A stretch of DNA of 64,000 nt from Armillaria gallica (taxonomy: Eukaryota > Basidiomycota > Agaricomycetes > Agaricales > Physalacriaceae). The stretch covers positions 6,758,001 to 6,822,000 of the forward strand of contig JBANDB010000003.1 in the NCBI GenBank assembly GCA_037576215.1, written 5' to 3'. The position numbers and the translations under genes were made by a program. This document shows positions 10,657 through 23,020 of this stretch, one piece after another; position 1 is the first letter of the stretch, and each line of letters starts with the position of its first letter. The notes below the pieces were generated by a model that saw only the letters and a program-made list of their open reading frames with translations, was not told where the DNA came from and made no database searches.

Positions 10657-11618
10657 TTTTCCGCCTGATTGGGATCTGTATGTGTAACGTGAGTGTATTC
10701 AGCTGTATTCAGTCCTAGGTGCTGTACGGACTCAGAAGGTAGTATTTACCCGCATGAAGAGCCGCACTTGCCTCCTAAGTATCTGATTTGGCATGAAACT
10801 TGACGATACTAGTATTCACGCGATGTTGCGCCAGGTTGTTTGAAATTTGATACGAGCAGCTGCTTGTCGCTTGACAATACTGTAACCTAACGCAAGTAAG
10901 AAAAGTCGGGTTAGTGGTTAGCATATCATATAGTAAAATACAGAGATCTTCTACCAAAGATAGTCCTGAATCCACTAAAAACTGCGAATGGACAATGATG
11001 GATCTGGGCAAGAATGTCAAAGGAAGTGCGTCATCACCCGTGGGAAGCAACCCACGGGCCGCGGGAGCAGGTTTTCGACTGATGATTGATTTTCCTACCC
11101 GATTCGGCCTTTGCAATTTCAGGTTTGTTTAACGTCGACGTACGTATATTCTAGACTCTGCTAGGCGGGTTCGACTCTGCACTTCACTACTGAATACCTC
11201 TCCATATCGAAGCCTTCGTTCAGAACATCTTGGGATCATTCCTTGGCATTCCTTGCGCAAAAACGCAGCTGTAGTTGAAACTGACATGGTCAATGTATCC
11301 ATTGAATCCATTGGGATCTCCAGGGATCTGTACCCGTCGCCAATAAGGCTTGATGATTCAGCCACATAGGCACCCGCGGCACGATGATTTAATTACTCGT
11401 TCTATTCCCTTCCGTAAGTCCTCCATTTCGTCTCCTTTCACCCAAGCCGCACAATACCTTGGCGAGCGTATAAGAGAAGGAAAGCGCCTACTTCTATCTC
11501 AATAACCAACCCCCCATTGTGCACATGATGCTAGACGAAGGCAAGTCACTCTTGATCCATCCAGCATCCCTTGTGCTGACCCACCGGTCTTGCAGTACTT
11601 GGTTTCGGCAAACGCGCC
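10657..11618. other. Intergenic, no gene identified
   Basis: About 1 kb. Two minus-strand frames (10775-11116 and 11129-11365) are open but have no recognisable domain, and I found no splice that joins them. The last 200 bases before 11619 are the likely promoter of the RTA1-like gene. Confidence 0.35.
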
Positions 11619-12849
11619 ATGCAAGTGGACAGTTTCTATGGATATGTTCCCAACAGAGGGATCTCAATATTGTTCTTGGTCCTTTTTTCTGTATCAACCC
11701 GTATGTCCTCATCTCGTGTTCAACACGCACCTATCTCACTCGCCCGCAGTAATACACACCGGCCAAGCGGTCTTCTCTCGGGCATGGTGGTTATTGGCTA
11801 CCGCAGTCCTGTGCGGTCTCCTCGAGATTCTAGGGTGGAGCGCACGGCTATGGTCAAGTTCCAACCCTGGGCTCCCAGATCCTTACGAGATGCAGTAGGT
11901 CCACTGCCAGTCCAGTCGGACTAGTCCCGGACAACTTTTGATTAATATGAGGATAGATTGACCTGCACCATCTTGGCACCGACGCCGCTCTTGGCCGCCA
12001 ATTTTGTGATCCTCGAGAAGGTGATTGAGCGTCTTGGAGCCGGGTACAGTCGCTTGAGTCCAAGGGCATGTATGTACTTTTGGCCTACGAATCTACCTTT
12101 CGCTTTATTCATTCTCTGGGCTTCTCTAGATCTTATTCTCTTTTGTTCTTGCGATGTAATATCTCTCGTGATACAAGCTGTTGGCGGTGGAATGGCAGCA
12201 ACGGCTGTATCTGACGACACAGATCCGGAAAAGGTGTATCAGGATCTATCTTTTCACTGGACAGAAATTTAACTCAACGATTCCGCAGGGAGGACATATC
12301 ATGCTGGGTGGTATTGCCTTCCAAATGGGTACGTTCTTCGATTCATCATTTACAAGACCTTCTCTCTGACATGAAGCAGCTGTCATCACGATATACTCCA
12401 TCTTGGGCACCGAGTTCCTCATAAGATACCTGGCTGATAAGCCTATTCGCGGACGCGACATCACCAGAGGTCACTTGAACACGAAATTGAAACTCCTCAC
12501 AGCAGCTCTCGCCTTCAGTACGGTTTGTCTGTTTATTCGGTACGTCTTCATTGTCTTGGAACTTGGCGACCGAAATGACAGTAGGGCAGAGCTGTATATC
12601 GTACGATAGAGTTGTCTGATGGGTGGACGGGAAGAATCATTACCACTGAGGTCTATTTCAGTAAGGCTTTGCGTCTTATCTTTGGGATCTTGTCTTATCG
12701 ACTGACTAGATGTGCTCGATGGAACTATGATTGTACTCGCGCTTTATACGTTCAACATATTCCATCCTACGCTATGCCTTCAGGACAAGACGAAAACACT
12801 AGAACAGAACCATGAGAAAGACGCCGACGGGGACACGGTAGTTGCATAG
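11619..12849 (+). CDS. RTA1-like lipid-translocating exporter family protein
   Basis: Eight exons (11619-11700, 11750-11894, 11957-12069, 12130-12233, 12289-12328, 12380-12539, 12590-12660, 12710-12849) give 284 residues. RTA1/RSB1 proteins are fungal 7-TM proteins linked to lipid-stress and azole resistance. Signatures: YGYVPNRGISILFLVLF at the start, LEILGWSARLWSS, LAPTPLLAANFVIL, YSRLSP, FCSCDVISLVIQAVGGGMA, GGHIMLGGIAFQ, IELSDGWTGRI and the last-helix FNIFHPTLCL. Splice sites were picked to keep these contiguous, and every exon closes in frame. The ATG at 11619 immediately precedes the conserved YGYVP. It converges with the F-box gene, with 78 bp between stops. Confidence 0.88.
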
Positions 12850-12927
12850 AATATTGTCTGAATGAAGTATAATTTGTATTCTTTACACTCCTGCCTTTCT
12901 ATTTTACATACACACTCAGGTCATCTC

Positions 12928-14528
12928 TTAAATACCCAATGGAATATGAACAGTTATCCCGTCAGTATCACGAGTCTCAGCATAAAAAGCGGAGAAGCCA
13001 CTCTCGGCGTTCCAATGCGCTCTATACTTTCCACCGAACGGCTCAACCCTAATTTGAAGGGCGCGATACGGATCCTGGTTGGGTATAGTGTTGACAGCCT
13101 CAATCGCCTGCCCGAGCATATGTTTGGCTTTCCAGCGACTGTCGGTAGTCGGGGGGAAACGCGGGGAGAAAGACATGGGGCACTCCAAATAAAGAGTGGA
13201 GACGTTGGGCAACAACTTGATGGAGTGTAACAGGTACGCCTAGGAAGAAAAATCAACAAATGCTTGATAAAATCAAAGCGGAACTTCGACTGACGACTAC
13301 GCCCGGACCAGTGGGGTCGGAAATATCTGAGAAGCGCAAAGACACCCAGAGAGAGACCAGATTGCGACACTGTAGGATGGGCAACATGGTTGATTCCTGG
13401 AAAGACCACATCCCTTCAAATCTTGGTCGGATACTCAGTATCTTTAACGTCGCAGAATGATGAGGTAGCACTTGAGAATAGAACTTGGTTCCAAGCTCGT
13501 CGTATTCTGTATTATCTTCAGGTATCTGGAATCTTAATTCCTCCACGCCGGTGTATGACAACAGATAATCCAAAAGTTCCGCATTGACATCATCAACATT
13601 GAGGGAACGGAGATGAACGTCGTGTAAGCCGGACCAGAATTTAGGTGGAATCATTCCAGAAGGTGCTACACCGAGGAGTGTGAGGAACTGGAAATGAGGA
13701 ACGAGGATGATAGATGGCGGGACGCGTATCTTGCAGAGGACCAGCGACTTCAATCGCAATGAATGGCGGAGGTTTTGAAATAAGCTGCCCAATGTAGTTG
13801 CGGGGCCCGCCGTGTGGTCGGCCAGAGAAAGAAAAGATAAGTCGGGGCAACTCTCCAAGACACTGGGCAGGCTATCACGGAGAAATTCATCCCAGGACGG
13901 TCCACTGAACGAAAGATCCAATGATGTGAGATTCTTCAGGTGAAAACGAGGGAGTGGACTGCGCATCCTGTTCGCCATGTACAATATGAACGTTCGAAGA
14001 GAAGGTAGTCGACAGATACTTGATATCACAGCCCCAATGATGGTGTCGTCGACGGGTTTAACACTAAACCAGCTGCAAGAAAATTGGCTCAAGGTCTAGA
14101 AGAAGTTGATTAAAACTCACTCGACAGTTGTGGTGTTTTCCAACGACAGAATCGCCTTGTACAATTCACTTGCAACATCCCTTATCGACTTTCGGGGCAT
14201 TTTTCCATTTGCGAGAGGCAACACCAGGCGTGGAGGTTGGACCAGACGCAGGACCTTGACGTATCTCCAGATATCCGTAGTGCGTGTCGCCAGCGCCTTC
14301 AGCATGGCCCGATTCGACAGCAAGGAATCTTCAATGACAGCTATGTTAAAAGTCGCAAAAACAAGCTCGATAGCGGCGTCGTTGAGCGACTTGCAAACAA
14401 GACGAAGGTTCTTCTGACTTCCACGGCTGAGCTACAGAAAAGTAAGTCAGAAAGGTTAGGTAAAAAATCGAGGTATTCACCAGTTCAGATATCTTGAGAA
14501 GAAGTTCTACTGGCAATTGGAGGAGCAT
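12928..14528 (-). CDS. F-box / leucine-rich repeat-like protein
   Basis: Exons 14528-14481, 14431-14121, 14072-13301 and 13239-12928 give 480 residues. The protein opens with an F-box (LPVELLLKISELLSR, then NLRLVCKSLNDAA), expected to bind Skp1 in an SCF ubiquitin ligase. The rest shows irregular leucine-rich strands (NLTSLDLSFSGPSW, LSFLSLADH, LKSLVLCKI, HLRSLNVDDV), the usual target-binding part in Agaricomycete F-box proteins. The last intron (13300-13240) has a less typical donor (GTAGTC) and its exact 5' end is the weakest point. Substrate unknown. Confidence 0.75.
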
Positions 14529-14916
14529 GAAGTCTGATGGTCGTGAAGGAAGAACTGCAACATTGAAAATCCTTAGTTGAAAGCAGCATTGTATGTCCTT
14601 GTTGTCCTGGGGCTTCCGTCCCGATCATCCGGCTTCCGCCGTCTCACAGAGATATCCTAGGCAGAACACGTTCCCAGAGCATTTCTTCGAGCTTCGGTGA
14701 GGTCTAATACATCAATTTCTTCATTCCAAACCCTTTGTTACTTACAGAATGTTACATGTCTAAAAATGCCCAATTAGGCAACCGGAAATTTCGCGTGATC
14801 GGTGCCACGTTGTCGATCAGTTCTCCTCCGTCCCCCCTTCCTAACGATCAAATTGCCGTTTTAATGGCAGATCTGACACTTTGAAATGGAACTAACATCA
14901 TCTGTCTACACTCAGT
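14529..14916. other. Intergenic, no gene seen
   Basis: About 390 bases between the F-box ATG and the tRNA-Leu gene. I see only presumed F-box promoter and tRNA upstream sequence. Confidence 0.4.
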
Positions 14917-15048
14917 GACAAGATGGCCGAGCGGTTAAGGCGCCAGATTAAGGAGCGTCGATTTTTCACGACATCGGGACCAAGGCAGTTTCTCTCTTAT
15001 CATAATATCTGGTCCGATAGGGCGTGGGTTCGAATCCCACTCTTGTCA
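14917..15048 (+). tRNA. tRNA-Leu (anticodon AAG) with a 53-nt intron
   Basis: The acceptor stem GACAAGA pairs with TCTTGTC (15041-15047), followed by discriminator A at 15048. The A box reads TGGCCGAGCGGTTAAGGCGC, the B box GGTTCGAATCCC. The anticodon stem CCAGA (14943-14947) pairs with TCTGG (15008-15012). Loop TTAAGG places anticodon AAG at 14950-14952. An intron at 14954-15006 lies at the canonical position one base 3' of the anticodon. The long variable arm fits class II leucine tRNA. Confidence 0.95.
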
Positions 15049-18000
15049 TGGTTTTTCAATCCTACGGTGCTGTATTACTGCCTTTTTGTCCCCCAGAAGT
15101 TCCCCGTATTGGACTCAAGCCAGAGAGATGGAAGAAAGTGAGCCAAGTGAAAAGTGGAAGTTGAACGAACTGCCCAGTTGGCACAGAACCTCTTGGAAAA
15201 GCTGTGTGTTTCATCTATGATTGACGAGTCACCTAATAAGGATGTCGCCTACCACCACCCACTCATTCGACGAAGCACCAGAAAGTATCTATTGTTGTAC
15301 CACCTTCCAAGCTTAAGGCGAGGCTACCCAACAAGAGCATCTTATTCTGTATGAGTTCTAGCTCAATTAAGTGAGTGAGGGTGTACTACTAGCTGTGCAC
15401 TCTCCTGAAGAACATCTCTGGAATACCATAACGGCCCGTCACTTTCCAGTTGTTCGAAGAATTTTCCTGCAAGCCGACGGACAACAGTATGCTTTGGCTG
15501 CAAAGTATTGCTTGTGTCACCGATGCTATGAAAGACACTGTTAGGATCGCGGGGCCGTTCCAATGCCGTTCTCAAGCGAAGTGAGTTACTGTGAGTATCA
15601 GTAATGGTCGACAACTCTGGCAAACGTGACATACAATATCCAGCCTTATATACAACGATACACCCACGGAATTAAGCAAACACACAAGTAGATCCATATG
15701 AGAAGCAATTCACAGCAAATTCAGCTATGTGATCGACACGTATATATCGACATACGGGCCACACTCGTATCCGTGACTCATAGAACAACGTACGTTTTCT
15801 CTGATGCTTTACTCCGACTGTCTGTATATGACTGGTTTGACGCACACTTCTAATCTCGGGAGACACGCTTGCGCGGTCATCAGCTACTTTATTCGGCGCT
15901 TTCCTCTGAGAAAATACATCTATGCTTCGAACTCTACATTCAATGGATAAATCAGATCGATATATTGCCGTTAACAGCAGGAAGAACACTATTTTGATAG
16001 ATTCCCCTTTCCCTTACTCGTACCATCAATATCCGCCAGCGGGACTCGGTGACTCAACAACGGAAGCTTAATCCGTTGTCAGCGTTATACCACTGTGTAT
16101 AAACATCAGTCAAGGAAGTGCGTTGCGACGAAAGGACGGAAAGGATAAGCTCCTGGGAGGCGTGCGTTCCCGACGGAGATGCATGTAAAGGTACTCCATT
16201 AACAACTATTGAAGCTATTTCTCGGGACCATACAGAAACGAAACGAACGGGATACGTAACTCTAAGATTATATGATAACTTTAGAGAAGTGCCAATCAAT
16301 TAGGGAGTAGATTTGTAGATCGAAGGGAGTGTGAGTTATACGGCATTAATAAGTATCTCGTACTTGCGAGGTTGACGATAGTCGGTCTTTATCTGCCCCC
16401 ATGTCCATGTCCCTTGGGCCCACCTCCAGGCTTAGAGGAAGCCTGACTAGTGTTTGTTTGTTTTCCGCGGGGAATGTATCTGTTAAGGGTCAGCTAAAGC
16501 GAGTTCATATATCTGATATAATAGAATCGGCGTACCCTTGACCAGGCTTCGAAGAACTGATAAGGACACCGTTAGAGAGAAAGTCGATGGATAATATTAT
16601 AGTTGAACAGTGCGCGAACCTAAAGTAATCTCGTTTGAGAACGATTCTAGACCCGTCGTGAGCATTATTCATTGGATGAAAAATCGAAATGAAACGCACA
16701 TAATATTTTTGAGGGATGCGGTTGAAAGAAAGTGCCTGAAAGACATATTAATTATAAGTGAGTCTGTTGTTTTTTATTCCGGCTCCGGGCTAGAGAAGAA
16801 AGTAGTGTAGTGAAGAAATATCCACCCAACCCACCGTCTTTTATACCCTGTTGTTGATGTAGTGCGTGGCTTGTTGTTGGCATGCTTTCACAAGTATAAG
16901 ACGAGTGTAGTCAAGATCAAGGCTGACGATGTTTCAGGATCCGGTACAGTATGAAACTTGAATATTGAAATACACGAAAATCAATAATCAACACACCATA
17001 TTTGTATTGATAGTCGGCCTGGCGCGCTAACCGCACTGCCTAGTAACGAATGATGACATTGCAATGCCGATCTTTCATCGAATCCGTCAAGGGGTTGAGT
17101 GTTGATACCCAGTCGCAACTTGGGAATGGCGGTACAAAGGAGCGCAAATCTAGTAAATCTGATCCGTCATCGTAATATACATACGATGCAAACTCCGAAC
17201 AACAGCGGCCGTCAAGCCAAGCAGCTTCAACTATCGGAGGGTGCCGATATATGCGACTCTTTCTTCAAGGTGGCTAGTATGGCTGAATTCGCTAGGATGT
17301 AGGGCCAGGTCGAGCTCCGAAGGTGTGGTAGCGCGTGGAAGAAGCAGCTTCATCTACTCTGCATGATCTGTCAAATAACGAAATGACGTCCCTGGCAGGT
17401 GAAAAGTTGGCGGCCCGGGGTCGATCATAGAACTTCGACAGATTTGATTGCTTAGCGGCTGACCCGAACTCTCACGACCAAGAAACGCCGGAGGCGCTTT
17501 CATCTCCATTCCTTACCTCCGTCATAGCAATATAGGCTGCCCAATCAATGCAACGAGATAAGTTCAATTTACAGTCTGATCATCTGGATTGTTGCACTTT
17601 ATTTCGGATTTGTTGGACCTACCTGTCGGAGGACCTTCAGGATTCTTGTACCCCTGGCAGTGAGCATCTTATGGCGCGTATGGGACCTTGTGATGATCTT
17701 CAACTATACCACGGGCTTTCTTTGACGCGGAAAAACATAGATAACGTTCTGGCAATTCTTCCAGCCTGGTTTTGATTCTCGCTTTTTGCTGCAGCCTCAG
17801 GAACATCGTCTCTTAGCCTCTCCAGGATTGAATCGGAAACTATATACGTAATAAGCGCAAGGAACCACCGATGACTCGAATCTAGCGCGCCCCTCATACT
17901 GATGACTATTGAAACGATGATTGATGCTGTTCTCTAGGGAAATGACTCAGTCATCATGGAATTTCAACGTCATAGACGATCACAGTGACTGAATTTGATC

Positions 18001-20023
18001 ATATCTCGGACAATATCTCGGACATCTCCTTCTCATATCCCCGCTGTGTTCACCTTTTGAAGACCTCCGTCCACTAGAGCAGAGTACACGTCTAGACCCA
18101 TCGTTGAGAACAGTCAAGTATCTGAAACGTTTGATTCCGTTCTGTCTATCTCCAGTTGCTCGATCTGACTTCAATAAAGGCTGTACATCCTGTTCTGTCA
18201 ACGGCGCGCGCGCCTGCGCGCATCTGGTTACAAGTTCCCCGAATTTGCATCAATCCCAAGTAGTCATATCGATTGTAATGCATCGGCCTTCTGGTACGCA
18301 ATAGTCGGGTTTCAAAGCTCCTCACCACGAGACCAGGATCTCTCCGAAACTAAGGATTGTAACTCTTATAGTTTAACTAAAAAATATCATGATTCACCAA
18401 TTGTCTCCTCGGACCTGACTTCTGTTCATCAGACACAGGGAGGTTCGCATCTTTGCGCCAAATATGATTTTCTGGTAAGCTGATATCACCTTTCAGAGTC
18501 AGATAACACATACTTACCACCTATTTACTCCTTATCCGGCATTAAGTGCGTGAATTGTCATCGCGTGATTGAAGATGTGCACCGTTATGTGAGCTCGATT
18601 GAGCTCGATGCACTGATAGCACATACATCTACCGTCGCTCCTCTCACCGACGGTCTTTATCGACACGCATCTACAAGACTATTGATAGCGCGTAGTTCGT
18701 GATCAGCAATTAGGCGCGCCTGTGGCATGAGACTGTTTATTCAATTTGGGTACGGGAATTGCCTTTCATCCACGCACCGCGACAGCACGTTCCGAGCCAA
18801 CAGGCTCGCACTTCCTTTTCGTTTTTCTCGGTGCAATGAGCTTCACGGATGACATCAGAACTCCGTGATTTGGACAATTTGAATACGTCCACGTAACGAA
18901 TCTTTGTTACGAAGCTCAACTTACCGGTGATTACCAGGATGCAGTTAGGTGCAAGCACAGCTTGATATTCGTTGTTTGCATCCACCTGTTTTCATTCAAC
19001 GTCCTTGACTACTGCCCCCTTTAATTTTACCCTTCCTGCGGAGTGGATGCCCTCCCAAATCATGGGACTTAAGGTGGACAACGGACGAATTACAGGACCC
19101 TTTGAAGCTGAAATACTCTTGCGGGACCATTTAGCTCTAGAATCGGAGAGACGACGTTGCCCTGACAGCGGCCATTCTGCCGACAACTAGGAAGCAAGCA
19201 GTGACTTCGTGCCTAACTACCTGTGCTCCTTTTCTCCTCGTCCACGGGGCAAGGCCAGGAAAACAGGGCGAACTGTCGATCTCTCTTGTCGCTCAAGGAT
19301 GAAATACGTATGGTCGATATATCATGAACAGCGATGTCTCTGATACTGCGAAGAGAGAGGATTCAAGTGGTTATACACTATGATCTTCTATACACTCTCT
19401 GGAGCTTTCGCTAATGCAACATAAGCAGTCCGACGTATCTCCTCTCGACAATGCAACCTGAAGGAAGAGTTCGGACTTATTGCTCTGCTTTCCTCGATGT
19501 TTCAATGGGATATCGGTTTGCGAAGTGTCCTGCGCCACTGCCAGAAGGCAGTGGAAGATGTCAAGCAGACATGTCATCGGTCCTTGCTTCCTGTGATTGT
19601 GGTGCAGATTAACCCGGCACTTCGCGAGGCTTCGGCTGCGCTTGAGCCATCATATTGTTTGGTTCTTTCTCTAGAAACGCCTCCATGTTCTGGTAAGTGT
19701 GTTTACGAATACCATCCTTTTCGCTCATGCAAGGTGCCTCCAAGATCTTTGTCCGCAATTGAACGCCCCATCCCCGAACCACGATTACCAGTCAGTTTCC
19801 AGTGCCTGTGTGCTCCTAATCACATTATCAGAACATGATTGGCTCGGGCAAGGTCAGCCTCGCTTGGATGCCCTAATATCCATTGATCGATGGAAAGTGC
19901 TATAATGCAGGGCTGTTGATGGAAAAGGACATGCGGCCTCGGAATAACCGATTATCGTTTTCCTTCATCTAATACAAATGAGAACAAGGATGTTGCAGAC
20001 GTCGTCTTACCCCCTACGCGGTG
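15049..20023. other. Gene-poor region of about 5 kb
   Basis: Apart from a weak small-gene candidate at 16389-16699 there is no frame with a recognisable domain, nor a set of frames that splice coherently. Minor structure: a short direct duplication GAGCTCGATT/GAGCTCGAT near 18590-18610 and a small inverted repeat ACCGTCG..CGACGGT near 18631-18654. I see no transposon proteins. Confidence 0.4.
16389..16699 (-). CDS. Candidate small protein with Gly/His-rich tail
   Basis: Weak candidate. Exons 16699-16536 and 16479-16389 join across a 56-nt GT-AG intron to 84 residues in frame. The middle is hydrophobic (CSTIILSIDFLSNGVLI). The tail has two SSKPG units and ends GGGPKGHGHGGR. The low-complexity but in-frame tail after splicing is the only support; no family is recognised and the start is uncertain. 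Confidence 0.25.
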
Positions 20024-21406
20024 ATGACTCTCAGTCATTTTGCTCTCGCGTTGGCTGTAGTGAACTTCGTTGGGAGTACGCTATCCGCTCTTGGGTCGGG
20101 GTTCATCATCCTCTGCTACGTTTTCCTTCCTGTAAAGAGACATCATAGGCACCTTCTCATCCTCAACCTGGCCGTTGCAGGTGAGTTTCCGTAACTTTTC
20201 TATCTCTTGGTGTCTCTTTGCTCAAACTCTGCTCATTTCGACTTTTCTAGATTTTATAAATGGCCTCAACAACGGTATTTCAGGTGTCTTTGTACTTGCC
20301 AAAGGACCGCTACCCTACAATAAAGCATGCGTCGCCAACGGTTTCATCGGTCAACTATCTGTTCAGGTCAGCGCCATTACGCCCCTGCCTCTAGTACTGC
20401 GCCCATCGTACAAGCTTTAGGCTACGGACACGTCCATATTTGCAATCGCAATAGTGACTGTAATCGTCGTGACCGGTCCTCCAGACGGATGGTTGAGCGA
20501 CCGCTCAAGGTGGAAGGTTGCTCTTGTTTGCGCCAGTACCTGGGTGCTGCCGATAATTACAAGTGGGTGGCGCTTCCTTTTTTCGACACCTCCTGACACG
20601 CAGTCAAGGTTCTGTGGCCCTGGGAAAGGGCTATTATAGTGCGGTCTCTGGTAATTGGTGGTAAGTCTTCCTGACTGTCGTGCTCCGTGGCATAGGCTCA
20701 CGATTGATGTCGCCAGCTGGATACATACCGAGCCAGCATATCTACGCTACGTGTTAGCCCATGCATGGCGATTTTTCTTCATATTCTCCGAAATCGGTAA
20801 GCATTTTCTGTTGTTTTCAGCCCGCGTGGGCTCAATGGTTCTTTTCTAGGGCTCTATGCATACCTATACATCCATCTCAAAAAACGCTTCCGAACAATGA
20901 ACTTCCTGATCGCTAACCAGGTTAATACCTCAACGGGGTCTTCGAATCGGTCGCACTGTTCCTTCGTCTCTGCGGATCCTCCGCGAGGTCCAGAGCTCGA
21001 GTTGCACGTGTCGCGGGCTCACTTCACTGAGGAGACCTGCGCGGAGAAAGCTCCACCTATGGATCGACCGGATATCTCGGACGAGGAGGCGCCGTCCCCA
21101 ACGCAGTATTACTATCCACCGAGAACGTCCAGAGCTCACGTGCACCATTCGTCAATACCTGTGATGGATGAGAAGAGGCAGAGGCAAGTGGCAAAGATAC
21201 TCTTGCTAAACGCGTATCCCATAGCGTATATTGTGCTGTGGATACCAGGGTTGTGTAATAGGCTGATGGAGGCGTCGGGACATACATCAAGAGTACTGCA
21301 GCTTATGCAGGCCACGACACAGTTCGTAGGATTCACTAACGCGTTGACCTATGGATGGAATGAGAATGTGGCTAACAGCATGAGGGAGGCTGTTGAACGA
21401 CGGTGA
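20024..21406 (+). CDS. cAMP-receptor/Git3-like G-protein coupled receptor
   Basis: Six exons (20024-20180, 20251-20366, 20421-20566, 20604-20660, 20696-20796, 20850-21406) give 377 residues. It is a 7-TM receptor of the fungal nutrient/cAMP-receptor-like class. TM1-TM3 show GSGFIILCYVFL, LLILNLAVADFINGLNN and CVANGFIGQLSVQATDTSIF. A cysteine-containing extracellular segment VSGNWCWL precedes TM5. TM6-TM7 are ILLLNAYPIAYIVLWIPGL and ATTQFVGFTNALTYGWNE. A Ser/Pro-rich third cytoplasmic loop of about 90 residues separates TM5 and TM6. Exon 3 was ended at 20566 so that SGQGSVALG and SGNWCW stay in frame. The ligand is unknown; coupling to a G-alpha and cAMP signalling is inferred from the class. 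Confidence 0.85.
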
Positions 21407-22115
21407 TTGCGTACGTCTCTCGTGTTATAGAATATTGTATTATTATTCAAGATATGTGTATTTGTAGTAAGGATCTCAGGTAATGACCGAAATCCCTAAT
21501 TCTGCGGACAAACGAATTGAAGTGAGAAATGAGTTGCAGCATAACATCTTCGATTAGCGCATCATAAGTTTGTCTGCGCCGGCTGAGTAAGATCGAGAAC
21601 GCTAAATTATGCATCACATCAGCGTCTTTGCTCTGTACGAATTTCAACAGCTCAGAGAGCTGATGGCCATGAGATTTATGTCAGTTACATATGAGACAAG
21701 AAATGAGGTCCGCGTTCGTTCTCACTTCATACTTTCGTTTCAGCCTGCTTACCTGCAAACGGACTTAGTGTCAGAGACCGCAGAGAAATGAATGAAGTGA
21801 AGACGAGATTTCAGCGGCATATCATTTTCCGCTGGCTGCGTTTCATCTCTGCGATCGACGCCGGCGTCACTGCGTCGGACGATGCGTCCTGAGCTCTTTA
21901 CTGATCCCAGATTTTTGGGGTCACAGACTCAAGTGAAACGCGAGTTCGCTTTCGTTCTTTTCTTCGTTTGCCGGTATAGCAAAAAGAGGAAAATTAACAT
22001 TACTTGCACGAAGTTGGAAGTTCAGTGGATTCTTGCAATTTAAACTAGGAACTTGTTACTAATTACAATAATTACTTCTGGTTTGTTTTTATTTCCAAGT
22101 TCTAACTTCCAAGGT
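21407..22115. other. Intergenic, no gene seen
   Basis: About 700 bases between the GPCR stop and the transposon island. I see AT-rich sequence and no coding signal. Confidence 0.4.
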
Positions 22116-22274
22116 AGGGTAGCGCACGAAACCTGGGTTTTGATACACCGAGGTTAGTTATTTGTAAGTTACCTCCCCTCGCTGGAAGAAATTTTTGGGC
22201 CAGTAACTTAGCAATCATGTAACTGCAATAGCCTACCGTGACAAAATTACTCCTCCTGGGGAGGGACCTGGGAT
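22116..22274. repeat. Complete-looking MITE unit beside the split copy
   Basis: It begins AGGGTAGCGCACGAAACCT (22116-22134), the same 19-mer that begins the next unit at 22275. Both then carry AAGTTACCTCCCCTCGCTGGA and, further on, CATGTAACTGC/CATGTGACTGC. The two are therefore tandem, diverged copies of one element family. No coding capacity. Confidence 0.6.
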
Positions 22275-22421
22275 AGGGTAGCGCACGAAACCTAGGTTTC
22301 GTTACACTTGGGTTTATTACCGGTAACTTACCGGTAACTTACTGGTAAGTTACCTCCCCTCGCTGGAGGGGTTTTCCGTCGAGGTAACTTACACATCATG
22401 TGACTGCCTGATAAGCATAAA

Positions 22422-22452
22422 AATTCAATTAGGGCTCCAACCATTTAGTTTA
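22422..22452. repeat. Left 8-bp target duplication plus 23-bp terminal inverted repeat
   Basis: AATTCAAT (22422-22429) is followed by a repeat starting TAGGGCTCCAACC (22430-22452). The exact reverse complement of the 23 bases is at 28002-28024, followed by the same AATTCAAT. The first bases TAGGG fit the YARNG start described for hAT transposons. Confidence 0.85.
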
Positions 22453-22850
22453 AAAACTGTTTTTAAACATAAAAATAAATGGTTTAAACCATTTAAGTTT
22501 AAGTCTCGAGGCAAACGATAAACAAACAGTAAATACATGTTAAATGGTTCCCCATTGAACTTGGAACTCATTGGTGAGCTATCCTTAAGGATGATTGTGT
22601 ATATTGTCTACCGATGGACCTGGACTCATTTGTGCTCAGGAGGTCACCATGAAGGTGAATATTTACTGACTGATAGCTGGCTTGGCAACTTCCGCTTCGA
22701 TCCAACATGCCGGCAAGCAACCTGTATATTGTTTCTTTCATCCAAATTGTACCATACAGTTTCCATTGCAAGGTTCAGGATAGATATAAGTGATAGAGTA
22801 TTGCAATGTATGTTCCATATAGTTAATACTTAGTTTAATGGACGTTGTGA

Positions 22851-22944
22851 GCAGACGGAGCTTGCGGAGGCAGCGCACATAAGGTGCTGACTAAGCGAAC
22901 GAGAGATCGTCTCAACTCTCTCGTTTGCAGTCAGCACCGTCTGC
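22851..22944. repeat. Large perfect-stem hairpin upstream of the Gag-like ORF
   Basis: GGTGCTGACT-aag-CGAACGAGAGA pairs with TCTCTCGTTTG-C-AGTCAGCACC (22883-22938) around a 10-nt loop. An outer CAGACGG (22852-22858) faces CCGTCTG (22937-22943). It lies 77 bases upstream of the Gag-like ATG. It could mark the left end of the retroelement or be a structured 5' leader. Confidence 0.6.
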
Positions 22945-23020
22945 GTCCCAAAATCTTCAGAGACGAAGTCTGCGACTTGTACTTTTCAAACTCTCAATCA
23001 TATTCTTTTATTGATCTTCC

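Noticed and set aside
22351..22420. Telomere-like or CRISPR-like short repeats (GGTAACTTACC)
   Set aside because: Spacing is irregular and the copies are arms of a MITE; a eukaryotic nuclear context also excludes CRISPR.
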